From Phycisphaerae bacterium (GTDB lineage Bacteria > Planctomycetota > Phycisphaerae > SM23-33), in assembly GCA_016929245.1 (NCBI GenBank), contig JAFGJE010000178.1:1-36550 (forward strand): DNA of 36,550 nucleotides, in the 5' to 3' direction. Below the pieces are notes generated by a model, which was given only the letters and a program-made list of their open reading frames with translations, searched no databases and was not told where the DNA came from. Shown piece by piece: positions 24,461 through 32,265 of the stretch (its first letter is position 1; each line of letters starts with the position of its first letter). Both the position numbers and the translations under genes were made by a program.

Positions 24461-25441
24461 TTAAGAATCGGAAATCTTTTCCCAGCCGTCGCGGAGGAGT
24501 TCGGCGGATCGTAGAAACGCCTTCGCCTGGGCCTCTTTCGTGCATCCGCCGAGGTGGGGAGTGACGATCAGGTTCGGATGCTCGCCGGCGTGGCGTATCA
24601 GCGGGGAGTTTTTCCGATTCTCGTCGCGTTCGCCTTCGATGACGTCCAGTCCCGCCGCGGCGAGTCGCCCGCTTTTCAGCGCATCGAGCAGCGCCGCTTC
24701 GTCCACCAGCGCGCCGCGCGAGGTGTTGGCCAGGATCGCGCCGGGTTTCATCCTCGCGAATTCATCCCTGCCGATCATGCCGCGCGTCTCGTCCGTCAGG
24801 TGCACGTGCAGCGTAACGATATCCGCCTGGGCGAGCAGTTCGTTCAGCGATACTTGCGTGACCCACGAATCCGCGATCTGCACGTTCGGGTCCGTCGCGA
24901 GGACCTTCATGCGGAACGCCCGGGCGAAGCGGCTGATCATCACGCCGAGTCGCCCGTACCCGATGATGCCGATCGTGCGATCAATCAGTTCATGGCCTCG
25001 GACGGCCTGGGAATTCCACTCGCCGCGGCGCGTTTGCTCCAATGCTTCGCGCATCCGGCGGCTGCACGCGAGAATCAGCAGCCAGGCCAACTCGGCGGTG
25101 GACTGGACGGAATCCAGAAACGCCGTGTCGTTCTTCAGCGTGATCGTGGGAATACCCCGCCGTTGCGCTTCGGCGACGGCGATATGATCGCTTCCGGTCG
25201 AGGGCGTTCCGATGATCTTGAGTTTCTCGGCGGCGTCGAGAATCTCCGCGTCCACTTCGTGACTCAATCGCGGAACGAGAATGTCGTATTCGCGGATGAT
25301 GTTTCGTAGTTCCGTTCGGTCGGGATTGCGCACGTCGACGTCGGCGAAGGACGAAAGCAGCGTTCGCAGTTCTTCCACTTCTTCCCACACCTCAGGCCAG
25401 CACCACAGCAGGCGGGGACGTTTTTGGGTTTCCGTCATCAT
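24461..25441 (-). CDS. D-isomer-specific 2-hydroxyacid dehydrogenase
   Basis: An NAD-dependent dehydrogenase of the phosphoglycerate dehydrogenase/D-lactate dehydrogenase family, 326 residues, family-like length without an ACT domain. Motifs: TIGIIGYGRLGVMISRF (NAD loop), LHVHLTDETRGMIG, NTSRGALVDEAALLDAL with the substrate-binding Arg, and TPHLGGCTKEA with catalytic H296. The Asp of VLATDPN suggests NAD rather than NADP. I set the start at the ATG at 25441 (a second ATG follows at 25438), since the frame further upstream merely reads through the repeat element. No promoter is obvious. The gene stands alone between elements A and B; the physiological acid is unknown. Confidence 0.93.
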   Translation of the reverse strand: MMTETQKRPRLLWCWPEVWEEVEELRTLLSSFADVDVRNPDRTELRNIIREYDILVPRLSHEVDAEILDAAEKLKIIGTPSTGSDHIAVAEAQRRGIPTITLKNDTAFLDSVQSTAELAWLLILACSRRMREALEQTRRGEWNSQAVRGHELIDRTIGIIGYGRLGVMISRFARAFRMKVLATDPNVQIADSWVTQVSLNELLAQADIVTLHVHLTDETRGMIGRDEFARMKPGAILANTSRGALVDEAALLDALKSGRLAAAGLDVIEGERDENRKNSPLIRHAGEHPNLIVTPHLGGCTKEAQAKAFLRSAELLRDGWEKISDS

Positions 25442-25512
25442 TCTTGTTACCGTATATATGTCCACGAATTGTATGTCGCGGGTTATATCCGCAACCCAAT
25501 TCTTTTTTTGGG

Positions 25513-25671
25513 AGTAGCCACGGGCGCAAGCCCGTGGACAAATGCAGTTTCTTCTCTTCGAGCCCCTAAGGGGCGATTGAAATTCAATACAACCCGTACC
25601 TCTCAATCGCCCCCGCGGGGCTTTTGTCATATTGACATCTATTTTCCCACGGGCTTGCGCCCGTGGCTACT
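25513..25671. repeat. palindromic MITE-like element, copy B
   Basis: A 159-base element with perfect 25-base inverted ends (25513-25537 and 25647-25671), nearly identical to those of copy A, and the same outward context ATCAAAAAC on the right. The internal inverted repeat (AGCCCC..GGGGCGATTGAA with CAATCGCCCCCGCGGGGCT) is degraded and has a longer loop than in copy A. No coding capacity. Confidence 0.88.
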
Positions 25672-25680
25672 ATCAAAAAC

Positions 25681-25793
25681 GTAAAGAATGAAATCATTAC
25701 AAAAATATCGGACTTTACTCGTTAGTGGAACGAACGACACGAATGATAAACCGTTTTTGTGAAATTCGCGCCATTCGTGGACGAATTTGTGTT
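25681..25793. repeat. repeat-derived spacer before the URO-D-like stop
   Basis: No gene. It contains a CACGAATG/CATTCGTG inverted pair (25738-25745, 25772-25779) and further attcgtg-type words. These resemble the intergenic repeats at 26951-27036 and 35367-35477. Confidence 0.45.
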
Positions 25794-26894
25794 TTATCGT
25801 TTCCGCGGAAATTCTCCGAGTTTTCGAATGCGAGACCATAGCGCCGCGGGCATGGCCTGGTCCGCCAGTCCCAGGATCAGTCCGCCTTGTCGGTTTTCGA
25901 CGGCGGCGAGTTTCTCCAGGTGGGCGTCGAAGTCGTCTTCCGTGACGGATGGTTCCAGCAGCGGACTGGGCACGCATCCCCAGAGCACGATGTTATCCCG
26001 CCAGGCGGTGAAAGCGTCTTCCATGGTCAGTCGTCCCATTGGAGCGACGGCCAGGCAGTCAGCCACGTCCACCTTCGTTTCCAGGAACAGATCGAGCAGT
26101 CGCGACACGTCGCCGTCGGCGTGGAAGGCGTTGTACTTGCCCGCCTGGTGCATACGTTCGTTGAACGCGCGGAGATACGGCAGGAAATGCTCCCGGAACA
26201 TCGGCGGCGGGGTCGTTCCGCTGTCGAAATTCACGCCGTGCATCACCAGCTCGCAAGGGGAGTTTGCCACGATATCCCACATGCGCTCATACGCGGTGTT
26301 GGCGGTGGCGGTCGCCTGGGCGACGACGTCGGGTAAGTCCACCAAATCGTAGTAGAATTTCTCATATCCGACCCAGTAGAGCATCAGGTCGTGAAACGGA
26401 TTGGCGCCCAAAATCACCATCGGCAGGCCGTCGTCGCCGATCTGCTCGTCGTATCGGCGGTAGGCGTCGTAGTCCGGCTGAAACTCCAGGTGCTCCATCA
26501 CCCGTTCGAAGAGGGCGTAGTCTTCCGCGGAGGCGATGGGATATTTCGTCACGTGAGGTTTCATTCCCAATGCTTCATCCTCGGAGGCGTATTCGCTGCG
26601 TCGGTGCAGTTCGCCTTTGGACGTGGTCCATCGCTCGTGCAAAACCATGCCTTCGCGCCGCTGTGTATATTCCACGCCCGATCGAAACGACGTTGAAAAC
26701 ACCTTCGCCTGCCGCGCCGAAACGCCCATGCCCAGGTCAAGCTGAATCTGTTCGAGCGTTTTGCCCTGAAGTTCGGCCGGCAGATCGCCCTTGTGCAGGC
26801 GGGCGCGGTGCCAGATATCCAGCCGGCACACGACCGGCGTACGATCGGGCGTTTGCCCCCGCAGTACACTTAGGAACCGTTCGCGATGCGTCAC
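25794..26894 (-). CDS. uroporphyrinogen decarboxylase (URO-D) superfamily protein
   Basis: A 366-residue protein of the URO-D/MtbA-type TIM-barrel superfamily. It begins THRERFLSVLRGQTPDRTPV, the usual opening (family members read RERv..al.g..pDRvPv). It also contains the HADGDVSRLLDLFLETKVD segment, matching the HxDGdi..lip.l.e.GvD pattern, and ends with a GLILGLADQAMP stretch. Divergent members without a heme-pathway context are usually corrinoid-dependent methyltransferases, or enzymes of unknown function on methylated compounds. No heme genes and no corrinoid-binding partner are adjacent. The start codon is GTG with AAAGGA upstream. A possible operator-like ACACGTTCGTT lies at 26920-26930. 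Confidence 0.9.
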   Translation of the reverse strand: MTHRERFLSVLRGQTPDRTPVVCRLDIWHRARLHKGDLPAELQGKTLEQIQLDLGMGVSARQAKVFSTSFRSGVEYTQRREGMVLHERWTTSKGELHRRSEYASEDEALGMKPHVTKYPIASAEDYALFERVMEHLEFQPDYDAYRRYDEQIGDDGLPMVILGANPFHDLMLYWVGYEKFYYDLVDLPDVVAQATATANTAYERMWDIVANSPCELVMHGVNFDSGTTPPPMFREHFLPYLRAFNERMHQAGKYNAFHADGDVSRLLDLFLETKVDVADCLAVAPMGRLTMEDAFTAWRDNIVLWGCVPSPLLEPSVTEDDFDAHLEKLAAVENRQGGLILGLADQAMPAALWSRIRKLGEFPRKR

Positions 26895-26950
26895 TCTCGA
26901 TCTGTCCTTTCAAAATGAAACACGTTCGTTTAAATCACATCCTTGAAAAT

Positions 26951-27036
26951 CATCCACGAATTCCACGGATTCCGAAAGGATTACACGGATTCTTTTTGAA
27001 AACAATCCGTGTAATCCTTTCTTCATTCGTGAAATC
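26951..27036. repeat. intergenic inverted repeat
   Basis: The core is a perfect 17-bp stem: AAAGGATTACACGGATT (26975-26991) with AATCCGTGTAATCCTTT (27004-27020) and a 12-base loop. Imperfect outer arms of cacgaatt/attcgtg words extend it on both sides. It lies between two minus-strand genes and ends about 11 bases past the stop of the upstream one. It may separate their transcripts. Confidence 0.75.
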
Positions 27037-27047
27037 CGAGGATAATT

Positions 27048-28382
27048 TCATGCTTCCGTCCAGCGATACGAGAACAGGGACGCCTGTTTCATGGTGAATC
27101 GCAGATGGCACGCGCCCGCGGTGACGGGTTCGACGACGGTTTTCTCGCCCCAGCGGATCGGAAGGCGGACGGCGTCGGCGAATTCGACGTAGCTTGCGTC
27201 ACCGTCGTGGCCCGGAATCGGTTCGTTGGGGCAGTTTCCCTTCGCCTCGATCACCTCGGCCTTGATGAATCCGGTCAGGCAGTTGACGTTGACTTCCAGC
27301 TTCATGGGTTTTCTCAGCGGCAGGGGGTTGGTCACGAGCACGCCTTCGGCGCGTCCGGCCTCCAGGCTGATCCATCCTTCCCGGCGCATCGACGCCAGTC
27401 CGATTGCGCGTCGATGCCGGCTGTGCGATCCGTGTTTCGTGCTCGCGCCGGAGTAGAACACCCGCAAGCGGTCGCCGTCGGGAATCGGCGGGTTGAAGGT
27501 CGGGACGGTCCAGTGCGAATCCCACGCGCCCTCGCCGCCGAGCGGCAGGACGGGTTTCCGGTCGCCCACGCGCCGCCAGGCGACCCCGTCGTCGCTGGCG
27601 ATCAGTTGCGTGTCCATCCGCTCCATCTCCCGGTGATACGTTTCCAGCAGGCCGAGAAATCCGCGTCCGCAGCGGAACGGCTGCAAGCCGTAGATTTCCG
27701 TGTCCGGCGGGTCGTCGTCGTCGGGTTTCAGGACCACGCCGCAATCGTCCCAGTCCAGCAGGTTCCTGCTCTTCCAGAGTTGCGCGAGGCGCGACCGCAA
27801 CGGTTCGCCGTCCTTCACGCCGGGAAGCTTCGACATGCCGGGACGGGAGAAAAACAGATATTCCCCGTTCACGTCGTCGTACAACAGGCTGGAGCGATCC
27901 CCCACACCGGGCAGAATACCGGGCGTTTTGAGTTCCAGGTTTCGCCCGTCCATACTGCGGAGAAGGTACAAACCCGCTGGATTTTCGTTCTCGAATCCGT
28001 TGCAGTAACCTGCCCCCACGAGTTTCGCGCCGGCGAACCATTCATTCACCGTCGCGGCGGTCTCCACCAGGATGAGATTATCAATGCGAGCTCGCGTGGA
28101 ATCGGGGAATACAAAACCTTGTTTTTTCCAGGTTCGCCCGTCGCGCGAAACCGCCAGGCGGTATTGCAGGTCGCGGTGAGAATTGTACCATAACCGGTAC
28201 TCTCCGGATTCGGCGTCCCGTCGACAGCAGGCGTAGCCGATGGCTGTGCCTTCGTCCTTACCGTCCGGCTGCACTACCGGCTCGAGAGATTCGCGGCGGA
28301 CGGTTTGCGTCATTCGGGGTAAGTGGATACGGGTTACAATTTCACTGTCATCCAGCAGCAGATGCAGATCGGGATCGAACAC
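27048..28382 (-). CDS. stand-alone beta-propeller glycosidase-like protein
   Basis: A 444-residue protein paralogous to the last third of the 1350-residue protein: LHLLLDDSEIV against KQLFVDDVMIE near the start, LWYNSHRDLQYRLAVSRDGRTWKK as a GH32/43-like propeller blade, and the ending LRFTMKQASLFSYRWTEA against LRFHMKNAKLFSFWTENG. It has no signal peptide. The start is the GTG at 28382, preceded 6 bases away by AGGAGA; the TTG 39 bases upstream has no ribosome site and lies in the operator region. It could hydrolyse or phosphorolyse oligosaccharides in the cytoplasm, but no catalytic residue can be named with confidence. Confidence 0.88.
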   Translation of the reverse strand: MFDPDLHLLLDDSEIVTRIHLPRMTQTVRRESLEPVVQPDGKDEGTAIGYACCRRDAESGEYRLWYNSHRDLQYRLAVSRDGRTWKKQGFVFPDSTRARIDNLILVETAATVNEWFAGAKLVGAGYCNGFENENPAGLYLLRSMDGRNLELKTPGILPGVGDRSSLLYDDVNGEYLFFSRPGMSKLPGVKDGEPLRSRLAQLWKSRNLLDWDDCGVVLKPDDDDPPDTEIYGLQPFRCGRGFLGLLETYHREMERMDTQLIASDDGVAWRRVGDRKPVLPLGGEGAWDSHWTVPTFNPPIPDGDRLRVFYSGASTKHGSHSRHRRAIGLASMRREGWISLEAGRAEGVLVTNPLPLRKPMKLEVNVNCLTGFIKAEVIEAKGNCPNEPIPGHDGDASYVEFADAVRLPIRWGEKTVVEPVTAGACHLRFTMKQASLFSYRWTEA

Positions 28383-28406
28383 GAGATGTCTCCTAAGATT
28401 TTCATT

Positions 28407-28418
28407 AATATCGATATT
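28407..28418. promoter_or_regulatory. candidate operator before the stand-alone propeller gene
   Basis: AATATCGATATT is a perfect 12-base palindrome with a central CG, located in the leader 25 bases upstream of the GTG start. Right beside it is CAAACGTT (28419-28426), which shares eight bases with the first LacI operator. A weak TTTCTT-17-TATAAG promoter on the minus strand lies just upstream. No regulator gene is adjacent. Confidence 0.5.
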
Positions 28419-28635
28419 CAAACGTTATGCCGTTCTTATAATCTATTTTCCCGCAAAAAGAAACCCTTAAATCTCCGGAACCAGTAGGGGATCATGCCAT
28501 AATTTCCTGTATTCCAAAGGATTGTGTTTTCTATTGTCGGCAACAAAAATGGATGGAATCATAGCTGATATTGTGCTCCGGAAGGAATAGAATGAAAAAA
28601 GGCATTTTTCCCTCGGGATGGATTGGAGAAACCGT

Positions 28636-29424
28636 ATGAAACTATTGAATTGGAAAGTGGTGTTAGGAGCCGTGCTTCTGTTGTTGTCGGCGGCCTGCTA
28701 TCTTCTGCATTATCTTTTGTTCCACGATGCGCATCATATTTATATCTATCTGGTCGGTGATATCGCGTTCGTGTTCGTCGAGGTGCTCCTCGTGACGATG
28801 GTGATTCATCATCTGCTGAACGAATGGGAGAAGAAATCGAAGCTCAAGAAACTCAACATGGTCATTGAGACGTTCTTCAGCGAGTTCGGCAAACCGCTGC
28901 TGGCGTATCTGTCCAAAGCCGATCGGGATTTGGAGACGATCCGGCCCGCCGTCGTGATGAACTGCGACGGTACGCCGGATTTCAAGTGGGCCGTCAGGAC
29001 TGTCGGCAGGTACGACGGCAATATCGACGTGGACAAAGTCCACCTGCATTCCCTGGGAAATTTTCTGCATGCCAAGCGGGGTTTTCTCGTGAATCTGCTC
29101 CAGAATCCGAACCTGCTGGAGCACGAAACGTTCAGCGAATCGCTGATGGCGTTGTTTCATATCACGGAGGAATTGAACACGCGGGATCTGGATCATCTTT
29201 CCGAGGAAGATCGTCAGCACACCAAACGCGACCTGGAACGGGCCTACGGCCTGCTGATCCGGCAGTGGGTTTCGTATATGAAATACACCCATGCGCATTT
29301 TCCCTATTTCTTCCTGTTCGCCATGAACACCAATCCCTTCGACGCCGAAGCGCCCTGGTCCGACCGCTGGAGCGAAAAGGTGCACGAGTCCGCGCCGGAG
29401 TTGGTGAAACCCGGGATGGAATAA
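28636..29424 (+). CDS. membrane protein with long cytoplasmic helical domain, unknown function
   Basis: I do not recognise this family. The N-terminus has two closely spaced membrane segments (about residues 6-26 and 34-58), rich in Leu and His (YLLHYLLFHDAHHIYIY). A charged coiled-coil-like helix follows (NEWEKKSKLKKLNMVIETFF), then a mostly helical soluble domain of about 170 residues with HITEELNTRDLDHLSEEDR. It resembles the overall plan of small signalling or integrity-sensing membrane proteins, but no catalytic motif is visible. I chose the ATG at 28636 (262 residues) because GGAGA lies 6 bases upstream; the in-frame ATG at 28618 lacks a site. It precedes the 889-residue gene by 143 bases. 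Confidence 0.85.
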   Translation: MKLLNWKVVLGAVLLLLSAACYLLHYLLFHDAHHIYIYLVGDIAFVFVEVLLVTMVIHHLLNEWEKKSKLKKLNMVIETFFSEFGKPLLAYLSKADRDLETIRPAVVMNCDGTPDFKWAVRTVGRYDGNIDVDKVHLHSLGNFLHAKRGFLVNLLQNPNLLEHETFSESLMALFHITEELNTRDLDHLSEEDRQHTKRDLERAYGLLIRQWVSYMKYTHAHFPYFFLFAMNTNPFDAEAPWSDRWSEKVHESAPELVKPGME

Positions 29425-29567
29425 ATCATCATCATGCACCGGGCGGCCGCGTCGGAAGCCTTGCCGATCGGCGGAAAACATGGTAGAAGGCCTCGCGTGT
29501 TATCCCGAAATCCTGCGCCGTTGAAGGCCATGGAACATTTTCCCCCTGGAATGCGTAAGGAAAGAGA

Positions 29568-32237
29568 ATGAAGTTTATCGACACGTTTGACAAGCCTTCC
29601 GACGCTTGGGTGCGCGGCGCCGCCACGCCGAGTCAAAAGGCGAAATGGCCTGAAATCAGCGACGGCGAGAATGAAAATCACGTCACCCTTTCCGGGAGGA
29701 GCGTGAACCCCGCCTGCTTCGGTGAATTCAAGGCCTCTTTGCGGTTTACCTTTCCGAAGGAAGAACCGGGGTACGTCGCCTTCGGATTCGGAAAACCGTA
29801 TGAGTGGAGTTCGACGGCCGAGTCCGGATTGCGGATCACGATCCACCGGGAGGGAACGGGAACGGTAACCGGCCCGGACGGCGCGACGATAGCGGAGTTC
29901 ACCTTGTCCGGGGATTCCGAAGGGATTCGCGAATTCCGGGTGGAAAAAACCGGCGACCGACTTGAGGTGAAAACGCCCGAAGACACCGTCGCCGTCGTTT
30001 TGCCCGAGGATACGGACACGGCGGGTTATTTCAGCATCCAGGTGGAAAAAACGCCCGTTCGCCTGCGCGAATTCCGGGTGGAATCTCCCGTCGACGCGCC
30101 GCCGCTGACCGCGGAAGAGCGACAGGCCGGGATCGACGCCTGGAAACAACGGCGCATGCGGGCCAATCACAAGAACCTGGCCGAATTCCGCGAGTACGTT
30201 CGCCATAGCATCGCGGAAGGCCGATGGGGATACGACACCACCATGTCGGTGTCGCCCGGGTTGGTCAAATCCGGCGAAACGGTCACGGCGACGTTCACCT
30301 CGAAAAATAAGCCGCTCGCGTCTTCGGCGACGATGGAGCCGGATTATCTCGGCGCGAAGGGCGGAACCGTTCGGGAACTGAAGTTGCAATGGCAGGTGGA
30401 TGAAACAGGGCGGCATATCGCCCGGGTGGAAATTTCCGCCGACATTCCGGGCAACTGTCGAGTCGTCTGGAAAGTTAACGGCGAGCGTCTCGTTCGGGTT
30501 TTCGGTGTGGTCGAACCGGGATACACCGTCTGCACGCTTTGGATCGGCACGAATTTCCCGCCGATCGACCGGGAAATTCACCAGTACGACCTGCACGGGG
30601 AATACTGGGTCGGCGACTGGTGGTCGCCGTTTGACAAAACCCCCCAGGCGGTTCTGGACTTCATTCAGCCGTTGGCGAATTTTTATCATTCGCACGGCGA
30701 TGTCCTCGTGCCGTTCGTCAACGCCCAATGGATTCTGCCCGGTATTCCGAATTTCAACGTCTTCGATCTGGACGCGGACTTGCAGGCCGAAGGATTCATG
30801 CTGGTTCGGGATTTCGTGGACGTTCTTGAGATCGGACCGATGGACCTGCTGGGCAGTTACACGATGGGACATGACACGCCCGCCGCCGCGGCGCGCGCGG
30901 GCGCGAAAGGCCTGACGTCGCTGTGCGTCTGGCAGAATCTGCTGGACGGGTGCGATGAAAATTGCTGGAAGATCAATCACTGGGGTTCGCCGATCGTGCC
31001 GTATTACCTAGCCGACGACGATTTCCGGAAGGTCGCCCCGGGCAAGGGGATCCTCGGTTTCAACATGGGCACGGCGTCCTCGGTTCGCAATTACAGCGTG
31101 TTTTGCCTGGAAGGATGTCCGACGAACGTGATTCCGATGCGAAGATATACCAGCGACGGCGTGATTCCCGCGAATATTCACCGGTTTTACTACGCCGTCG
31201 AAAGCTGGCTGCATGACGCCGCCAACAACGCGGAACCCTTGTTTGTCACGGCCGCCCTGGAAAACTTCGTCGGGCGCGAGGAATGGCGACAGGCCAACGA
31301 ATTGGCCGTCGAATATCTCGTGCGGCGCGCGAGGGAAGCGAAACTGGTGTTCGCCACGTCGGCGGATGTGGCGGAGTATTATCTGGAACATTATGACGTT
31401 CAACCGGAGCATATCTTCTATCAGCCGGACGTGTATTGCGGGTTGAAACCCGATGTCAAACCCGCCTTGTTGCCGGATCGCATCGAGTTCAGCAACCGCC
31501 TCTGCCACAGTCTGCATATCGACGGCCAGTTCCTGCCGCAGATTTTGTGGGACTTCACGTCGCCGTGGAAAAATGAGGAATGGGAAGACAAGAAAGACAT
31601 TCGGCTTGATAATGGTCTGATCCCGCCGGAGCTTGTGCTGGAGCGCGGCTGCGTGCCGAAAAACGTCGATCTGAAAAACGTGGACGTGAACGTGACGACC
31701 GAAACCGCGGACGGGACGTGTACTATTACGATGACGATTGAAACGCCCTCGTCGTTTCGACTCCTGCCGATTTCCCTCTGGCGGCTGCCGCTGGCGCCGG
31801 AGAATTTGACCGTCACGGTCGATTCCGCCGACGTTTCCTGGCGGAGCGTGGTCGATGGTTTTACGGGGAATCTCAACGGCCTGCTCCTGTTTGAGAACGT
31901 CTCGAAAGGCCGATCCGTCGCGACGCTGAAACTCGAAGGCGCCCCCGCCCAGCCGCGAAACCTTGTGTTTGAACTCGGGGATTCGATCCGCGGCAGGGAA
32001 GTCACCATGAACCGCCGGACATGCGTCTATCTGTGGCGCGCCGACGCGCGGGACGAAGTATCGCTGGAACTGACGTTCCCCACGGACAGGACGGTATACG
32101 CCGTATCGGCAGACGGCCATAAAGTCACCCCCGACGAAAACGGTTTGCTGAGCATTTCGTTCACGAACCGATGGCAACGCGAGTTCTGGCTCCTATACGG
32201 CGCGAGCCGGGATGATATTTCCTTCAGAACCACTTAG
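29568..32237 (+). CDS. large carbohydrate-active-like barrel protein, family not recognised
   Basis: An 889-residue protein without signal peptide or membrane segment. Residues 1-165 resemble a concanavalin/LamG-like sandwich (FIDTFDKPSDAW, then VEKTPVRLREFRVES). About 225-310 is a beta domain (SPGLVKSGETVTATF). About 317-640 looks like a beta/alpha barrel (YTVCTLWIGTNFPP, HGEYWVGDWW, FYHSHGDVLVPFVNAQW, LVFATSADVAEYYLEHY), recalling NodB-deacetylase or GH57/GH38-like barrels. About 690-889 is a C-terminal beta domain. I cannot assign a family or catalytic residues. AAGGAAAGAG precedes the ATG. It converges with the esterase gene after 28 bases; a small GGGGG-GCT-CCCCC hairpin overlaps its stop. 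Confidence 0.88.
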   Translation: MKFIDTFDKPSDAWVRGAATPSQKAKWPEISDGENENHVTLSGRSVNPACFGEFKASLRFTFPKEEPGYVAFGFGKPYEWSSTAESGLRITIHREGTGTVTGPDGATIAEFTLSGDSEGIREFRVEKTGDRLEVKTPEDTVAVVLPEDTDTAGYFSIQVEKTPVRLREFRVESPVDAPPLTAEERQAGIDAWKQRRMRANHKNLAEFREYVRHSIAEGRWGYDTTMSVSPGLVKSGETVTATFTSKNKPLASSATMEPDYLGAKGGTVRELKLQWQVDETGRHIARVEISADIPGNCRVVWKVNGERLVRVFGVVEPGYTVCTLWIGTNFPPIDREIHQYDLHGEYWVGDWWSPFDKTPQAVLDFIQPLANFYHSHGDVLVPFVNAQWILPGIPNFNVFDLDADLQAEGFMLVRDFVDVLEIGPMDLLGSYTMGHDTPAAAARAGAKGLTSLCVWQNLLDGCDENCWKINHWGSPIVPYYLADDDFRKVAPGKGILGFNMGTASSVRNYSVFCLEGCPTNVIPMRRYTSDGVIPANIHRFYYAVESWLHDAANNAEPLFVTAALENFVGREEWRQANELAVEYLVRRAREAKLVFATSADVAEYYLEHYDVQPEHIFYQPDVYCGLKPDVKPALLPDRIEFSNRLCHSLHIDGQFLPQILWDFTSPWKNEEWEDKKDIRLDNGLIPPELVLERGCVPKNVDLKNVDVNVTTETADGTCTITMTIETPSSFRLLPISLWRLPLAPENLTVTVDSADVSWRSVVDGFTGNLNGLLLFENVSKGRSVATLKLEGAPAQPRNLVFELGDSIRGREVTMNRRTCVYLWRADARDEVSLELTFPTDRTVYAVSADGHKVTPDENGLLSISFTNRWQREFWLLYGASRDDISFRTT

Positions 32238-32265
32238 GGGGGCTCCCCCGTGCATCCGGTATGCT

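Noticed and set aside
25442-25630. N-terminal extension of the 2-hydroxyacid dehydrogenase
   Set aside because: These codons only read through the palindromic element B; homologous structure begins after the ATG at 25441.
24225-25671. CRISPR array or composite IS with transposase
   Set aside because: Only two copies, each internally palindromic, with no regular spacers and no transposase frame.
29304-30980. Minus-strand open frame of 558 codons opposite the 889-residue gene
   Set aside because: Antisense shadow: no ribosome site, no domain, and it overlaps two genes at once.
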